Positions 7,719 through 17,392 of a stretch of DNA of 19,444 nucleotides are shown one piece after another. Each line of letters starts with the position of its first letter. Position 1 is the stretch's first letter. Where the stretch lies: positions 64,681 to 84,124 of the forward strand of contig MLAK01000672.1 in NCBI GenBank assembly GCA_001839685.1, read 5' to 3'. The translations under genes and the position numbers were made by a program. The notes beneath the pieces are model-generated. The model had not been told where the DNA came from. It worked only from the letters and a program-made list of their open reading frames with translations, and did not search any database. This DNA comes from Tritrichomonas foetus. Its lineage: Eukaryota > Parabasalia > Tritrichomonadida > Tritrichomonadidae.

Positions 7719-10700
7719 TTATTTCGCAACAATTTTCAATATTTTCACTCCGCCTTTCGCTATGTCCATATGAGCTAACTTCAAGTTTTCTGTATTAAAA
7801 GGTAAAATTTTGTTATTTCCAGTTTGAATCTGAAGAACTGCATTTTCTCTGGCAACACTAGTATTGACGAGATTTGTAATTTCATCAACTTTTTCGCCAT
7901 TTGATGCCTTTAATATTTTTATAGTCTTGGAAATTTCATCTCGTACCTTCAAAAGAATTGGACTATCCATCTTTTGATCGAAATTATTGACACTCGCTTT
8001 TTCTTTTTCAGCTATCTGTTCTTCTATTTTTCGATTATTTGTGAATTTGATCCAAAAGTTTCGGGCTTTGATTTTGGTTGCCATTAATTCTGCAGGATTG
8101 AGTGACGAAGTATCGATTCCAAGTGCATTATAAACTTCTTCAGGTATAAAGGTTTGACTTGGAATATAATTGTCTAAATTCATCAGTTTTTGATTAGAAT
8201 TTTCTTGTCCAACATTATTTTTCGGATTTGGAAGATCTACTGGAGTAGCATTACTTATTCTGTTCTGTTTAGCATTTGGTGGCAATGATTTTCTTTCTTG
8301 TCTTGATGATTCATTAACTGTTCCTGGTGGTGGATTAGAGATAGAACTTTTTGGTACTCCAATACTATTTATGGTATTCTCTTCAACATCATCATTCTGG
8401 TTATCATCGGTTTGGTTTGAAGATGTTGAAGCATGTTGTACAGGATGTGTTGTTTTCGCTTCTTCACTTGAACAATGATTTCTTTTTTGCTCCATTAACT
8501 CTCGGATGGATAGAATGTCACTAATTCGTGGTGCATATTCTTTAGGTGCAATTCTATTTGCCGTTGGCGATGGAATTTGAAGATGTTGTTGTTTCGCAAA
8601 AGCATTGGGCGGTGGTGAATGAGAAGTTACACCTTTACCATTAGAAAGGTTTGCATGAGGTATCAAATTATGCGAATGTACTGTTAGCGGTTTTGAATTT
8701 GGTTTTGGTGATAACAATGGATTCGTCATTGTATTAGAAATTTTACTTTGCTTAATACCAGATAAGTCCAATTCATACGCATACGAAGATGGGCCTTTAG
8801 TTGACAAATCTTCACCTCCATAAAGGATAATCTTTGAATTTCCAATGTATACTGCTGCACATTTATTCAAAGAAAATGGTTTGTTTCCATAATTTTCGAA
8901 GTAAACCATCGCTTGCGTGTTGGTGTCAAATACTTCAACTAAAGGTGTATTTGTATTGGAGAATCCACCAATAATTACCAACCATTTATCAATTGTAAAC
9001 ATTTTATGCTGGCATTTTTCGGAAATATACATCGAATCTGATTTTGGCAGCCATTTCCAAGTAATTAAATCAAAGACACGAAGTTCGCCAACAATTCCTT
9101 TTTCTGTTTTTCCGCCTGAAATTACCATTTTATCAAAAATTATGCTTGCTGAATGATTCATTCGTGGTATAGGAGAATCAGCTAAAGTTGGATAACGTTT
9201 AAATGTGAGATCATTTACATCGAACACACAAATATCATTTAACAAAGTTCCTTGTTTATCTCTTCCACCAAAGAAGATTATTTTTCCTTGCCATTCAACC
9301 GCTGAATGTCCCATTCTCTTCATTGGTGGTTCACCTTGAACTTGAACTTGTGACCAACCACCATGATCTTGATCAAATTTCCAAATATCATTATTTAATT
9401 CTTTTCGTGACATTCCAAAACATACGTAAGCAACACCATTCACTTCTGTAGTAGTATGAGAATTGCGTGGAAGTGGAGAACCAAGCGTTACTTCCCAAGT
9501 ACTATTAGAAATTTTATATCGGATTAAAGAATTCGACAGAGAATTTACTGTATTGCCACCGAAGAAGAGTGCATGTTTTTTAATGAAACATCCATCATGG
9601 CCCATGATTGAAGGAACAGTATCTGGTACTTCAATTTCATTCCATAGTACATAAGAATTCTCTGTTTTAATATTAGCTATGTAATTTTCTCGAACATCAC
9701 GAAAATTCTCAAAGAATTTTGTTTTTTCAATCATATCCAAAAAAGTTATATAGTAATCTTTATTTTCATGGGAAAACATAATCGAATCAGGTGATTGTAG
9801 CATTTTAACGTATCTAAATTTGGCAATATTTGATGAAAATACATAATTATAGGTTTTCTTGGGTTGTGCTGCAATTACGACCAAATCGTTGAATAAGAAA
9901 ATGGTACCATTAGATAATTTGGGACGATTAGTTTTTATCGATGCACTAAAAATGAGCTTTCTTTGTGGATCGTTTATTTGTATTAATGAGCCGAAATCTT
10001 TCTGGAGGGTATCCATGACTTCCAGTGTAATCATTGTGAAAGAGCTTCGATCAATGTGTTTATTTACTTGGTCAATTTCAAGTAAGGCTTGTGCTAAGTA
10101 TGGCTTATCAGGATGAAAGGCTGGTGTTTCTTTATCTAAATCACGTAAAAGTAATGGATACCGAGGATATCGTTGTACAGGTGTAATGTAAAATGATAAA
10201 AAGTCACGACCAGTACCTGATGGCAAGTTATTCTCAATTTCTTTCATTTTTGATGCGAATGATCGGCTGGATGATTTGGATTTAATTAATGCATCAACAC
10301 TTTTGTATTGTGAAACAAAAGTGGCAGAAAGTTTAAAGAATTGAACAAAAGCTAAAAATTTGGTTCCAATTTCGGTGGCAAAATTGACTTCACATCCTTG
10401 CAAGCTAGCATAAAACACATTATGGGAATTTCGAATTGTTGGAATATCTCTAAATAAAGTTCTCATTTCATCTTCTGAAAATATTTTGGCTTCACGAAAC
10501 GCAGGTTCCCAAAAAGTGATAATTTCATTCAAGTCGGAAATATAAGATTGCTCTGTAGTTAAGATCTGAGTAGTATTGAAGATTCGGTGATTGATTTTCT
10601 TTTGTGGCGCTTCAGAAACAATGCATGAAAAAATAAGAGGAGTGACTAAAGCATCATCCAAATATTTTTTGGCGGCATTTGTTGGATCGACAATCGAATC

Positions 10701-11141
10701 ATCAACGGCAAGTAAAATATGCTGTTCTGTACAATCATAGCCAAATGTTGTAATGCATCGTTCTAAAACATTTTCTATTGTGAATGTATCAATTTCGTCG
10801 AATGTAAATTTAATGCCCATTATTGGGAAAACAGTATTCATTTGTGTCTTAATGTTGAAATAAAGAATTATATCGTATGTTTCTGTATTCGGAATAATTT
10901 CTAGATGATATGGCGGTGGAGGAAATTTTTCTGGTCTGCTTTGAAGTATCAAATCTGGAAATTCTGTAAGAGGGACTGAGTCCGGATTGAGTCGAAGTTG
11001 AAAATTAGGAGTTCGAATTGCAAGAAAATCTGTCGCTTGGATCGAGAGTATTTCACTGATTTCTTTGGTAGTCTTGGAAGCAAATTGCCCTTCTGGATGG
11101 ATTTCATTTGCTTTACATCCTCTGATAACGCAGACGGACAT
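7719..11141 (-). CDS. DH-PH-kelch protein, predicted Rho guanine nucleotide exchange factor
   Basis: This is a 1140-residue protein. After an N-terminal region of about 180 residues (possibly ubiquitin-like, not certain), a DH/RhoGEF domain spans about 190-367, with the conserved CR3 helix ITPVQRYPRYPLLLRDLDK at 319-337. A PH domain follows at about 378-485. Six kelch units (near 514, 559, 609, 660, 710 and 759, most ending in GG or similar) are enough for a beta-propeller. Residues 800-1010 are a Ser/Pro/Asn-rich linker, and 1010-1140 are a more structured tail with helices. DH-PH modules load Rho/Rac GTPases with GTP at membranes, controlling actin; the propeller probably binds a partner. 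The start is the first ATG after an upstream in-frame TGA. The TAA overlaps TAAA, a parabasalid-like 3' signal. Confidence 0.88.
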   Translation of the reverse strand: MSVCVIRGCKANEIHPEGQFASKTTKEISEILSIQATDFLAIRTPNFQLRLNPDSVPLTEFPDLILQSRPEKFPPPPYHLEIIPNTETYDIILYFNIKTQMNTVFPIMGIKFTFDEIDTFTIENVLERCITTFGYDCTEQHILLAVDDSIVDPTNAAKKYLDDALVTPLIFSCIVSEAPQKKINHRIFNTTQILTTEQSYISDLNEIITFWEPAFREAKIFSEDEMRTLFRDIPTIRNSHNVFYASLQGCEVNFATEIGTKFLAFVQFFKLSATFVSQYKSVDALIKSKSSSRSFASKMKEIENNLPSGTGRDFLSFYITPVQRYPRYPLLLRDLDKETPAFHPDKPYLAQALLEIDQVNKHIDRSSFTMITLEVMDTLQKDFGSLIQINDPQRKLIFSASIKTNRPKLSNGTIFLFNDLVVIAAQPKKTYNYVFSSNIAKFRYVKMLQSPDSIMFSHENKDYYITFLDMIEKTKFFENFRDVRENYIANIKTENSYVLWNEIEVPDTVPSIMGHDGCFIKKHALFFGGNTVNSLSNSLIRYKISNSTWEVTLGSPLPRNSHTTTEVNGVAYVCFGMSRKELNNDIWKFDQDHGGWSQVQVQGEPPMKRMGHSAVEWQGKIIFFGGRDKQGTLLNDICVFDVNDLTFKRYPTLADSPIPRMNHSASIIFDKMVISGGKTEKGIVGELRVFDLITWKWLPKSDSMYISEKCQHKMFTIDKWLVIIGGFSNTNTPLVEVFDTNTQAMVYFENYGNKPFSLNKCAAVYIGNSKIILYGGEDLSTKGPSSYAYELDLSGIKQSKISNTMTNPLLSPKPNSKPLTVHSHNLIPHANLSNGKGVTSHSPPPNAFAKQQHLQIPSPTANRIAPKEYAPRISDILSIRELMEQKRNHCSSEEAKTTHPVQHASTSSNQTDDNQNDDVEENTINSIGVPKSSISNPPPGTVNESSRQERKSLPPNAKQNRISNATPVDLPNPKNNVGQENSNQKLMNLDNYIPSQTFIPEEVYNALGIDTSSLNPAELMATKIKARNFWIKFTNNRKIEEQIAEKEKASVNNFDQKMDSPILLKVRDEISKTIKILKASNGEKVDEITNLVNTSVARENAVLQIQTGNNKILPFNTENLKLAHMDIAKGGVKILKIVAK

Positions 11142-11431
11142 TTGACTCGTATTGCTTCACAAATCTAGTTCTCAATATCGTTTTTTTAATTCACTTTTTC
11201 ATTAATTTTCGAACTTTTTCTACTGTTAATATTTTGGAGTATTGCGCCATTTGAATGCGATCATCTCAAATTCTGTTTATTTGTGAGGAAACGAGAATAA
11301 CCCAATCAAATTGATTATAATAAAAGCCCCAATTCAATTTTAATTGTAAAAAAAACAGAAAAAGATAAAAAAGAGAGAGAATAAATAAAAAGTTATCTCA
11401 GATTCAGTTATCATTTTAAAAGATTTACTTT

Positions 11432-12040
11432 TCAGTGAATTGTAGCTGGTATTGGTGGTCTTGTCTTTACGGCAGAAAGTTCTGTTGCATCTTTACCTTC
11501 ACGAACACGTTTGATGATTTCTTCAATTTTCGCTTCGTCGAGATTTTGGTAGTAAACGCCATCTAAAATAATAACTGGTGCGTTTGCGCAAGCTCCAAGG
11601 CATTCGACCTCTTCAAGGTCAAATTGTCCGTCTTTGGAACCTCCGTCTTTGAATGTTCCTTTGCAAGCACGCTCGATGGCAGCCTTGATGGCCTTTGAGC
11701 GGGTAATGTGGCATGATAATCCGTTGCAGCGTTCGAGGGTGTGCTTCCTTGGTGGTTTGAAGCGGAACATTGAATAAAATGTTGCTGTTTCGTGGACACG
11801 ACCGAATGGTGATCCAGTTAATTTAGAAATGGCTGTGATGACACCGCGATTGATGAAACCACCATTCTGCTCTTGGCCAAGGTGCAAAAGTGGGATGATG
11901 GCAGCACGTTTACGATCGGGTGGATACTTGGCGAAAATGGCATCAACTTGAGCCTTATCTTTGAATTCGAATGCACCTTCCAAAAGTGTAGCCTTTGGGC
12001 GGACTCGTGAGAAAGATTTAGCTGAGCAAAAAGAAAGCAT
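11432..12040 (-). CDS. Hydrogenosomal NADH dehydrogenase 24 kDa subunit (Ndh24, complex I NuoE/NDUFV2 type)
   Basis: This is a thioredoxin-like [2Fe-2S] protein. All four cluster cysteines are present as CNGLSC (C-x4-C) and CLGAC (C-x3-C). GFINRGVI, TGSPFGRVHETATFYSMF and NAPVIILDG are family motifs. In trichomonads Ndh24 pairs with Ndh51, oxidises NADH made by malic enzyme in the hydrogenosome and feeds electrons to ferredoxin. I choose the ATG at 12040 over the one at 12076. From 12040 the protein begins MLSFCSAKSFSR, a typical short hydrogenosomal presequence (ML/S near the start, Arg near a cleavage site), and an initiator-like CACTTT lies a few bases upstream. The longer form would put MKKFMKKSDTLA in front. 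TAAA follows the stop within a few bases. Codon use is less AT-biased than nearby genes, as expected for strong expression. Confidence 0.93.
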   Translation of the reverse strand: MLSFCSAKSFSRVRPKATLLEGAFEFKDKAQVDAIFAKYPPDRKRAAIIPLLHLGQEQNGGFINRGVITAISKLTGSPFGRVHETATFYSMFRFKPPRKHTLERCNGLSCHITRSKAIKAAIERACKGTFKDGGSKDGQFDLEEVECLGACANAPVIILDGVYYQNLDEAKIEEIIKRVREGKDATELSAVKTRPPIPATIH

Positions 12041-12044
12041 TGCT

Positions 12045-12052
12045 AAAGTGTC
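12045..12052 (-). promoter_or_regulatory. Initiator-like element for Ndh24
   Basis: On the minus strand GACACTTT ends four bases before the ATG at 12040. It resembles the Trichomonas vaginalis initiator TCA(C/T)T(A/T), with a mismatch at the first base. Such elements normally lie 5-20 bases from the start codon. Confidence 0.35.
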
Positions 12053-12076
12053 ACTTTTCTTCATAAACTTTTTCAT

Positions 12077-13430
12077 ACATTCTCAAAGGATTTTCAGAAG
12101 AAGTAATCAAAATATTGATAGGTTTATAATTCGTATACATTGAAAAATCATATTCAAAAAAAAATTAAAATTCAGAAAAAGTTTGTTGTTCTTTTAAAAA
12201 GTTCTTGAATTTCGGAAAAAGTTCTCTCATTGATGAAGTGTTATCGTTTCAGAATGTGCTGTGACCAATTGACTCACAATTTGGAGAAAAAACATGAATT
12301 TAAATATATATTTGGTCATATCACGACTTGCAGATTGAATCAGTTTTTTTTTTAGGAATTCTGTTGACATTTTTTGAATTATTCTTTTCTCCGTTTTTGA
12401 ATGGATTTCACTAGAGGTTCACTTCACGAGGAAAAAAGTGGTCATAGAAAAGGATGGAACAATATGTTTCGTAAAACAATTATTCTTTAATAAGCTGTTA
12501 GAACAATAATTCTCTTTACCAACAAAATTGATAAATTTGATATTAAGTAAACCTTATTTCTTTATTTGGGACTAATCCTTGATGATATTGGTTTTATCTA
12601 ATTTTCAATGTGTTGTATGCGAGCAACCCTTTAAATAATCATCATATCAATGATTCATAAAAATTTAATCTATAGACAGAAAGAAATTGATCATTCATAA
12701 AATAGAACTACAACTAATTTATATAATGGATATTATTGAAATATTGTAGAAAAAGAACTCAAAATATTTGCTAGAATCAGATTTGTTTTGATAACGACCT
12801 CTAATGTGCTGTTCTTGAAATATCATTGTCTAATATGTGTTATTAACATAATGGCATTGTAAAATGAATGATAATAAATGATCATTTGCAAATCGATTAA
12901 TCAACAAATAGATTTTATTCAAACATATAATGACATTGTTAGTATCATTTATGATGTGTCGTCATCATCTATCGACAGTTCGCAAGGATTGTCAATTGGA
13001 GTTGATAGATTTCCCCCCAACTCCTTTATTTAGTGAATATCGATATAGCTCAATAGAATACTTTTTCTTTATTTATATTTAGGGGTGAGTGTTGGATAGA
13101 TTGGAAAAATATACTGGGATTTTTTTCACATATGGTTAATCAAAAAGTTTCACTTTTTCCACAGAAAATGAAAATTTTCTGAAACTGTTTGATCTAAATT
13201 CTCATCATAATAATGCGTAAAAATCTCGGTAGAAATTTTCTATATTGGAAATTAAACAATCTCATAGATTTATCTAGAAAATTATATAACTTAGTTATGC
13301 ATAAAAAATTTTGGAAACCAATATCATGAATTGATTTTCGATGAAACATGATTTTCATTTTCTTTCAGATATGAATTTTTGATGAAATTGTAAAGTATAC
13401 AATTAGTTTTACCAAGATCAAAACCATTCT
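12077..13430. other. Long AT-rich divergent intergenic region
   Basis: About 1.35 kb separate the Ndh24 5' end from the kinase 5' end, so both promoters must lie here. There are no long open frames. I looked for tRNA A/B boxes, small nuclear RNA features, transposon ends and strong hairpins and found none I can support. Short palindromes (for example aatgatcatt near 12880 and tttgcaaa nearby) are expected by chance at this composition. Confidence 0.55.
13424..13430 (+). promoter_or_regulatory. Initiator-like element for the PH-AGC kinase
   Basis: CCATTCT sits immediately before the ATG at 13431 and resembles the parabasalid initiator (pyrimidine, CA, pyrimidine, T). If used, the 5' leader would be only about six bases. 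Confidence 0.3.
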
Positions 13431-14783
13431 ATGTCGAAAACAAGTTCACACATCGAACGAACCGGTGATGTTATATATTGTGGACATTTGAAACGCAAGG
13501 GACTCTTTTTTGGAATCTATCAAGCCTGTTTTTGCGAACTCACACCAAATGGTCTCTTCGTGAAGAAATCAAAGAGCTCACAAAAATGCGACGCTTTCAT
13601 TGAAATAACAACAGACACCCGAATTGACATTTTCGAAAACGAAAAAATTCCGAGATTCATCGTTTCAAATGGTGGAAAGGACGATATTTGCCTCTCTGGA
13701 GAAAATCCAGAAGAGGTGATGACATGGGTTGTCGCCCTTCGTTCCTGCACCTTCAAAAACTATCCAAAACTTACAATGGACGATTTCGATATTATATCAG
13801 TTATTGGACGCGGTTATTATGGAAAAGTCATGCTCTGTAAACGGAAAGACACAGGTGAACTTTATGCCATAAAAACGATTCATAAAAACCGCCTGGTCTC
13901 GAATAATAAAGTATATACAGTTTTATCAGAACGAAACATTCTTGTTAAGTCACATCATCCATTCATTGTCGAACTTAAATATGCTTTCCAGACTGATACA
14001 AAGTTCTATCTTGTGTTAGAATATGTCCCAGGTGGGGAACTTTTCACTCATGTTCGAGAGGCCAAAAAATTGACCTTTGATGAAGCTCGATTATATATTG
14101 CAGAAATTGCTCTTGCCATCGATTACTTGCATTCCATTGGCATAGTCTATCGTGATCTTAAAACAGAAAATATATTATTAGCTTCAGATGGACACATCAA
14201 ATTAACTGATTTTGGATTATCAAAAGATATCAGCTTCCTCGAAACAACCACTACATTTTGTGGAACAATAGAATATATTGCTCCTGAGATCATCAGAAGA
14301 GAACAATACACATATATGGTAGATTGGTGGTCACTTGGGGTTCTTTCATATGAACTTATTTATGGAGCCACTCCATTTTTCAATAGAAATCGCGCGAGGC
14401 TTTTCCAAGCCATAACAATGCAAGAAGTCAGGTTCCCTACAAATGCGACACCGGATCAAATCGACTTCATATCGAAGCTCCTCACAAAGGATCCGAAAAA
14501 GAGATCAACTTTTCAGGACCTCAAAGATCACGACTTCTGGGGAGGATTGAATTTCGATGATATTCTTTCAAAGAAAATATCACCGAAATTCAAACCAAAT
14601 GTATCAAACCCAGAAAATGTGAGTAACTTTGACTCAGAATTTACACAGGAACCTGCAGCAGATTCTGTGGCGTCGCCTGTCGTCGGAAACGCAAACTTCC
14701 CTGGATTCTCTTATACAGCAATTCCGGTGGAGGACGGGCAGAAGACTGTAGATCTCCCTGAGGCGATCCCAAACATTCAATGA
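13431..14783 (+). CDS. Akt/PKB-like AGC serine/threonine kinase with N-terminal PH domain
   Basis: Of 450 residues, about 12-107 form a PH domain and 117-370 the kinase. Catalytic parts are complete: glycine loop GRGYYG (126-131), Lys148, Glu167, YRDLKTEN (240-247, Asp242), DFG (260-262), activation loop TTTTFCGTIEYIAPE (272-286, predicted PDK1 site Thr275) and DWWSLGV. The C-tail has the AGC landmarks FDSEFT (400-405), a Ser-Pro turn-motif candidate at 415, and a hydrophobic motif FPGFSY (423-428, phosphosite Ser427). This is the full Akt layout, so activation by PDK1 plus hydrophobic-motif phosphorylation is likely. The PH domain lacks the usual basic R-x-R in strand 2, so binding of PIP3 is doubtful. 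AATAAA lies about 25 bases after the stop. Confidence 0.94.
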   Translation: MSKTSSHIERTGDVIYCGHLKRKGLFFGIYQACFCELTPNGLFVKKSKSSQKCDAFIEITTDTRIDIFENEKIPRFIVSNGGKDDICLSGENPEEVMTWVVALRSCTFKNYPKLTMDDFDIISVIGRGYYGKVMLCKRKDTGELYAIKTIHKNRLVSNNKVYTVLSERNILVKSHHPFIVELKYAFQTDTKFYLVLEYVPGGELFTHVREAKKLTFDEARLYIAEIALAIDYLHSIGIVYRDLKTENILLASDGHIKLTDFGLSKDISFLETTTTFCGTIEYIAPEIIRREQYTYMVDWWSLGVLSYELIYGATPFFNRNRARLFQAITMQEVRFPTNATPDQIDFISKLLTKDPKKRSTFQDLKDHDFWGGLNFDDILSKKISPKFKPNVSNPENVSNFDSEFTQEPAADSVASPVVGNANFPGFSYTAIPVEDGQKTVDLPEAIPNIQ

Positions 14784-15025
14784 TGACTGTATATCATGCT
14801 GGTAGAATAAATTTTATTTTTTTTGTTTAATTTTATTAATTATATGAATTCACTCAGTTAAAATATAAATAATCACTCAAAACACTATTTCTATTCCTGA
14901 TGCAATTTTAAGATCATAACTTAAGTTCATAAAAGGAGAAAAAAAGTGAATAAAAAAGTTTGTAGAAAAAAGCATAATATTGGATTTCATGAAAAGTTTA
15001 CAAACAAAATAATATATATATAAAG

Positions 15026-17392
15026 TCAATAGTCATTCTCAGAATAATCCATAATTTCATCAACAATTTGATTAATATCTTCCTTTGGTCTTGCATATGT
15101 TTCTTTCATGAATTTTTCAGAAGGAAGTTTCTTCATTGAACCACTAAATCCGTTCAATTGAAATTGTTCTTTTGTTGTAGGTGTCAAAAGTCCCTTTCCT
15201 GATTTTCTCTTGCTTCCAAATGGCTTTGGACTGGATGAAGTGAAATCTGGTAGATCGTAATTTGGTGATGCAGTCGTTTCACCTTCTTCACTTCCATAGG
15301 GCTCAAGATATGCATATAATTCATTGTTATTTTCAATAATAGTTGAAGTTTTAATGGGTGGAGTATTTTTCTGTTGATTTTGATTTCCAGAATAATTATT
15401 ATAATATTCAGGATTGTCGTAATCAAGATTTTGATAGTCAGGATCGTCATTATCTGGATTTTGATGATATCGATTTCGTTGGTTCTTTGGTGCTTCAAGC
15501 GAATCTTCATCATACTCACCAGGTTCATTGTCGATTGATGAGGATGCTGCATTAAATCCATGGGGAAATTTTCGATCTTCAGAATAATATTGTTGATCTT
15601 CTTCACCATCATAAAAGAAGGCATTGTTGTTGCTTCCATAAGGAATTGATTCAGGTGGTGGAATTGTTTCTTCTTGTGAAATTTCACCAGCTGAATCAGA
15701 ATGTTTAATCAACGATTTTCCTGGTGGTGGGACGGCTTTTGTCAGATCATTACCAGCAATTTTATTTAATTGTTTAGTATAGCCATCTTCACTTGAATAA
15801 TTTTGTGAATAATCATTTTGATTATTTTTGGCTAGATTTTCTTTATAAATTTGATAATCTCGCATAAATTCTGTGGTTCCATAAGTTTCTCCGTATGTAT
15901 CACCATACGTATCACCATAAGGATCATTATATTGATTATAGTTATCATTCGAATTATTTGGTTTCGATTGCTGATTTTGAACTTTATTCTGATTCTTGCT
16001 TTGATTTACAGTTTTAGCATCACTTACAAATTCATCATAATCATATTCACTTGGCATGTTGAAAGCATCGTTTCTACTATCAGAACTATTATTTAAGTGA
16101 TTATTATTATTTTGATTATTTATTAATTTGTTTTGCCCACGTTCATCTGTCAATGAATCATATTCAGCGTCAGAAGCAGCCTTTCCAATTTTTGGAGGAG
16201 GTGATTGGAAATTCGTATTCGATAAGTAATTCAAATAGTCAGATGATTGTGTAGTATTTTTGATAAGCGGAATAGGTTGCTGTTCATTTGTATTTGTTGA
16301 GGTTAGGGTAGAATCTTTTTCATTAATTAAATCTCTTTTCGGAGGTGGCGGAAGCTCTTTAAGTTGTTGAACAGGAGCATCTTGTTGATAAGTTCCAGTG
16401 GGTTGAGAACTTTGAATTGACTGTGGACTATTCACAGTATGAATAGAACTTTTATTACTATGAGATGAAGGGAAAGGTTGTTGTGGATCAAAATCAGAGT
16501 TTTTCACATTTCCTTCTGCTCTTTTATTCTCATTCTTCTCATCTTTTTTATTTTTATCATTTTTATCTTTATTGTGATTTTTTCCTTTTTGGTGTTTTGA
16601 TTTGTGTGGTTTATGAACTCTTTTGCTTTTTGAAGCAATTATTTCTTGTTTGGCAGTTTGTTGTAAATTATCGATTTTTGATTCAACTTTACACATTTTT
16701 TTACTTATCCATTCTTGCATTTCACGTTCAGATGCTTTTTGTTCAACAGTAAATTTCTGCTTAAATTCGTTAAGTATTTGTTGTATTGCCATATCACTAA
16801 CATTTGATGTAGATTGTGGATACATTGTTGATGTCATTGTATGAGATTTCATCCAGGGGAATGCAAAAGCACCTTGCGGCTGTGGTGTTCGAATTGCTTG
16901 CCATAGTGTAGCAACTTCTTGGTGTTTTGAAAAAACATGGATATCTAAATAAGGAAGTGACTTAAACGGTTTCAAACAAATTGGACACTTATCGGCAACA
17001 ATTTGAGTGACGGTTTTTGGTTTCTGTAAGGCCTTCTCTAATTTTGATTTGAGTATTTTGTTTTTTGCATGATAATCTTCAACTTTTTCTTTATGTTTTT
17101 CACATTTATTTGAAAGCCTGGTGATGATGACTTGTAAAATTTGTAATAATCTTAAAGTTCTTTGAGGTTGGCCAAGACTAACAATTGACGTTCTTACAAA
17201 TAATCTTGAAATTTGCTTCAAAATATGCGAACTCTCTTTCGATTGAAAAAAAACTGGATCCATTGTGTCCAAAAACGGCCAATCAAGGGTATCGATAGCG
17301 ATAGCAGAATTCAATAACGAGAGATTTGCTGGCACCTGTTGGTTCACAGGCGAAGAAATAGGCGATAAAGGGGTTCTGCTATTATTCCACAT
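15026..17392 (-). CDS. DZIP1-like C2H2 zinc-finger protein, predicted basal-body/transition-zone protein
   Basis: The 788-residue protein begins with a Dzip1/Iguana N-terminal-type domain (about 34-125), containing IDTLDWPFLDTMDP, helices and a coiled coil. A single C2H2 finger follows with Cys136, Cys139, His152 and His157 (C-x2-C-x12-H-x4-H). A basic/charged coil lies at about 210-290, and the rest is Asn/Ser/Gln/Asp-rich and disordered, with several Pro-rich PPPK/PPPP patches and a YGDT repeat. DZIP1 and DZIP1L act at the ciliary basal body and transition zone in animals; a flagellar basal-body role here is inferred. The family call depends on the N-terminal domain plus finger order; the long tail is not conserved. 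The TGA is followed by an AT-rich 3' flank with TGTAAAC. Confidence 0.78.
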   Translation of the reverse strand: MWNNSRTPLSPISSPVNQQVPANLSLLNSAIAIDTLDWPFLDTMDPVFFQSKESSHILKQISRLFVRTSIVSLGQPQRTLRLLQILQVIITRLSNKCEKHKEKVEDYHAKNKILKSKLEKALQKPKTVTQIVADKCPICLKPFKSLPYLDIHVFSKHQEVATLWQAIRTPQPQGAFAFPWMKSHTMTSTMYPQSTSNVSDMAIQQILNEFKQKFTVEQKASEREMQEWISKKMCKVESKIDNLQQTAKQEIIASKSKRVHKPHKSKHQKGKNHNKDKNDKNKKDEKNENKRAEGNVKNSDFDPQQPFPSSHSNKSSIHTVNSPQSIQSSQPTGTYQQDAPVQQLKELPPPPKRDLINEKDSTLTSTNTNEQQPIPLIKNTTQSSDYLNYLSNTNFQSPPPKIGKAASDAEYDSLTDERGQNKLINNQNNNNHLNNSSDSRNDAFNMPSEYDYDEFVSDAKTVNQSKNQNKVQNQQSKPNNSNDNYNQYNDPYGDTYGDTYGETYGTTEFMRDYQIYKENLAKNNQNDYSQNYSSEDGYTKQLNKIAGNDLTKAVPPPGKSLIKHSDSAGEISQEETIPPPESIPYGSNNNAFFYDGEEDQQYYSEDRKFPHGFNAASSSIDNEPGEYDEDSLEAPKNQRNRYHQNPDNDDPDYQNLDYDNPEYYNNYSGNQNQQKNTPPIKTSTIIENNNELYAYLEPYGSEEGETTASPNYDLPDFTSSSPKPFGSKRKSGKGLLTPTTKEQFQLNGFSGSMKKLPSEKFMKETYARPKEDINQIVDEIMDYSENDY
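15878..15925 (-). repeat. 12-bp tandem repeat coding for YGDT-type units
   Basis: Four 12-bp units in the DZIP1-like gene encode DPYG, DTYG, DTYG and ETYG. Third-codon positions differ between units while the peptide is nearly constant, so the peptide has probably been kept by selection. Confidence 0.8.

Noticed and set aside
11563..11799. Second minus-strand open frame within Ndh24
   Set aside because: It overlaps the cluster-cysteine region of Ndh24 in another frame and has no family features.
13040..13060. tRNA A-box-like string tagctcaatag
   Set aside because: No pairing D-stem partner, no T-loop (GTTCRANNC) at the right distance and no acceptor stem.
15184..15687. Antisense-phase open frame rich in Ile/Met/Lys inside the DZIP1-like gene
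   Set aside because: It is a shifted reading of Asn/Asp-rich codons; the annotated frame has the zinc finger and conserved N-terminal domain.
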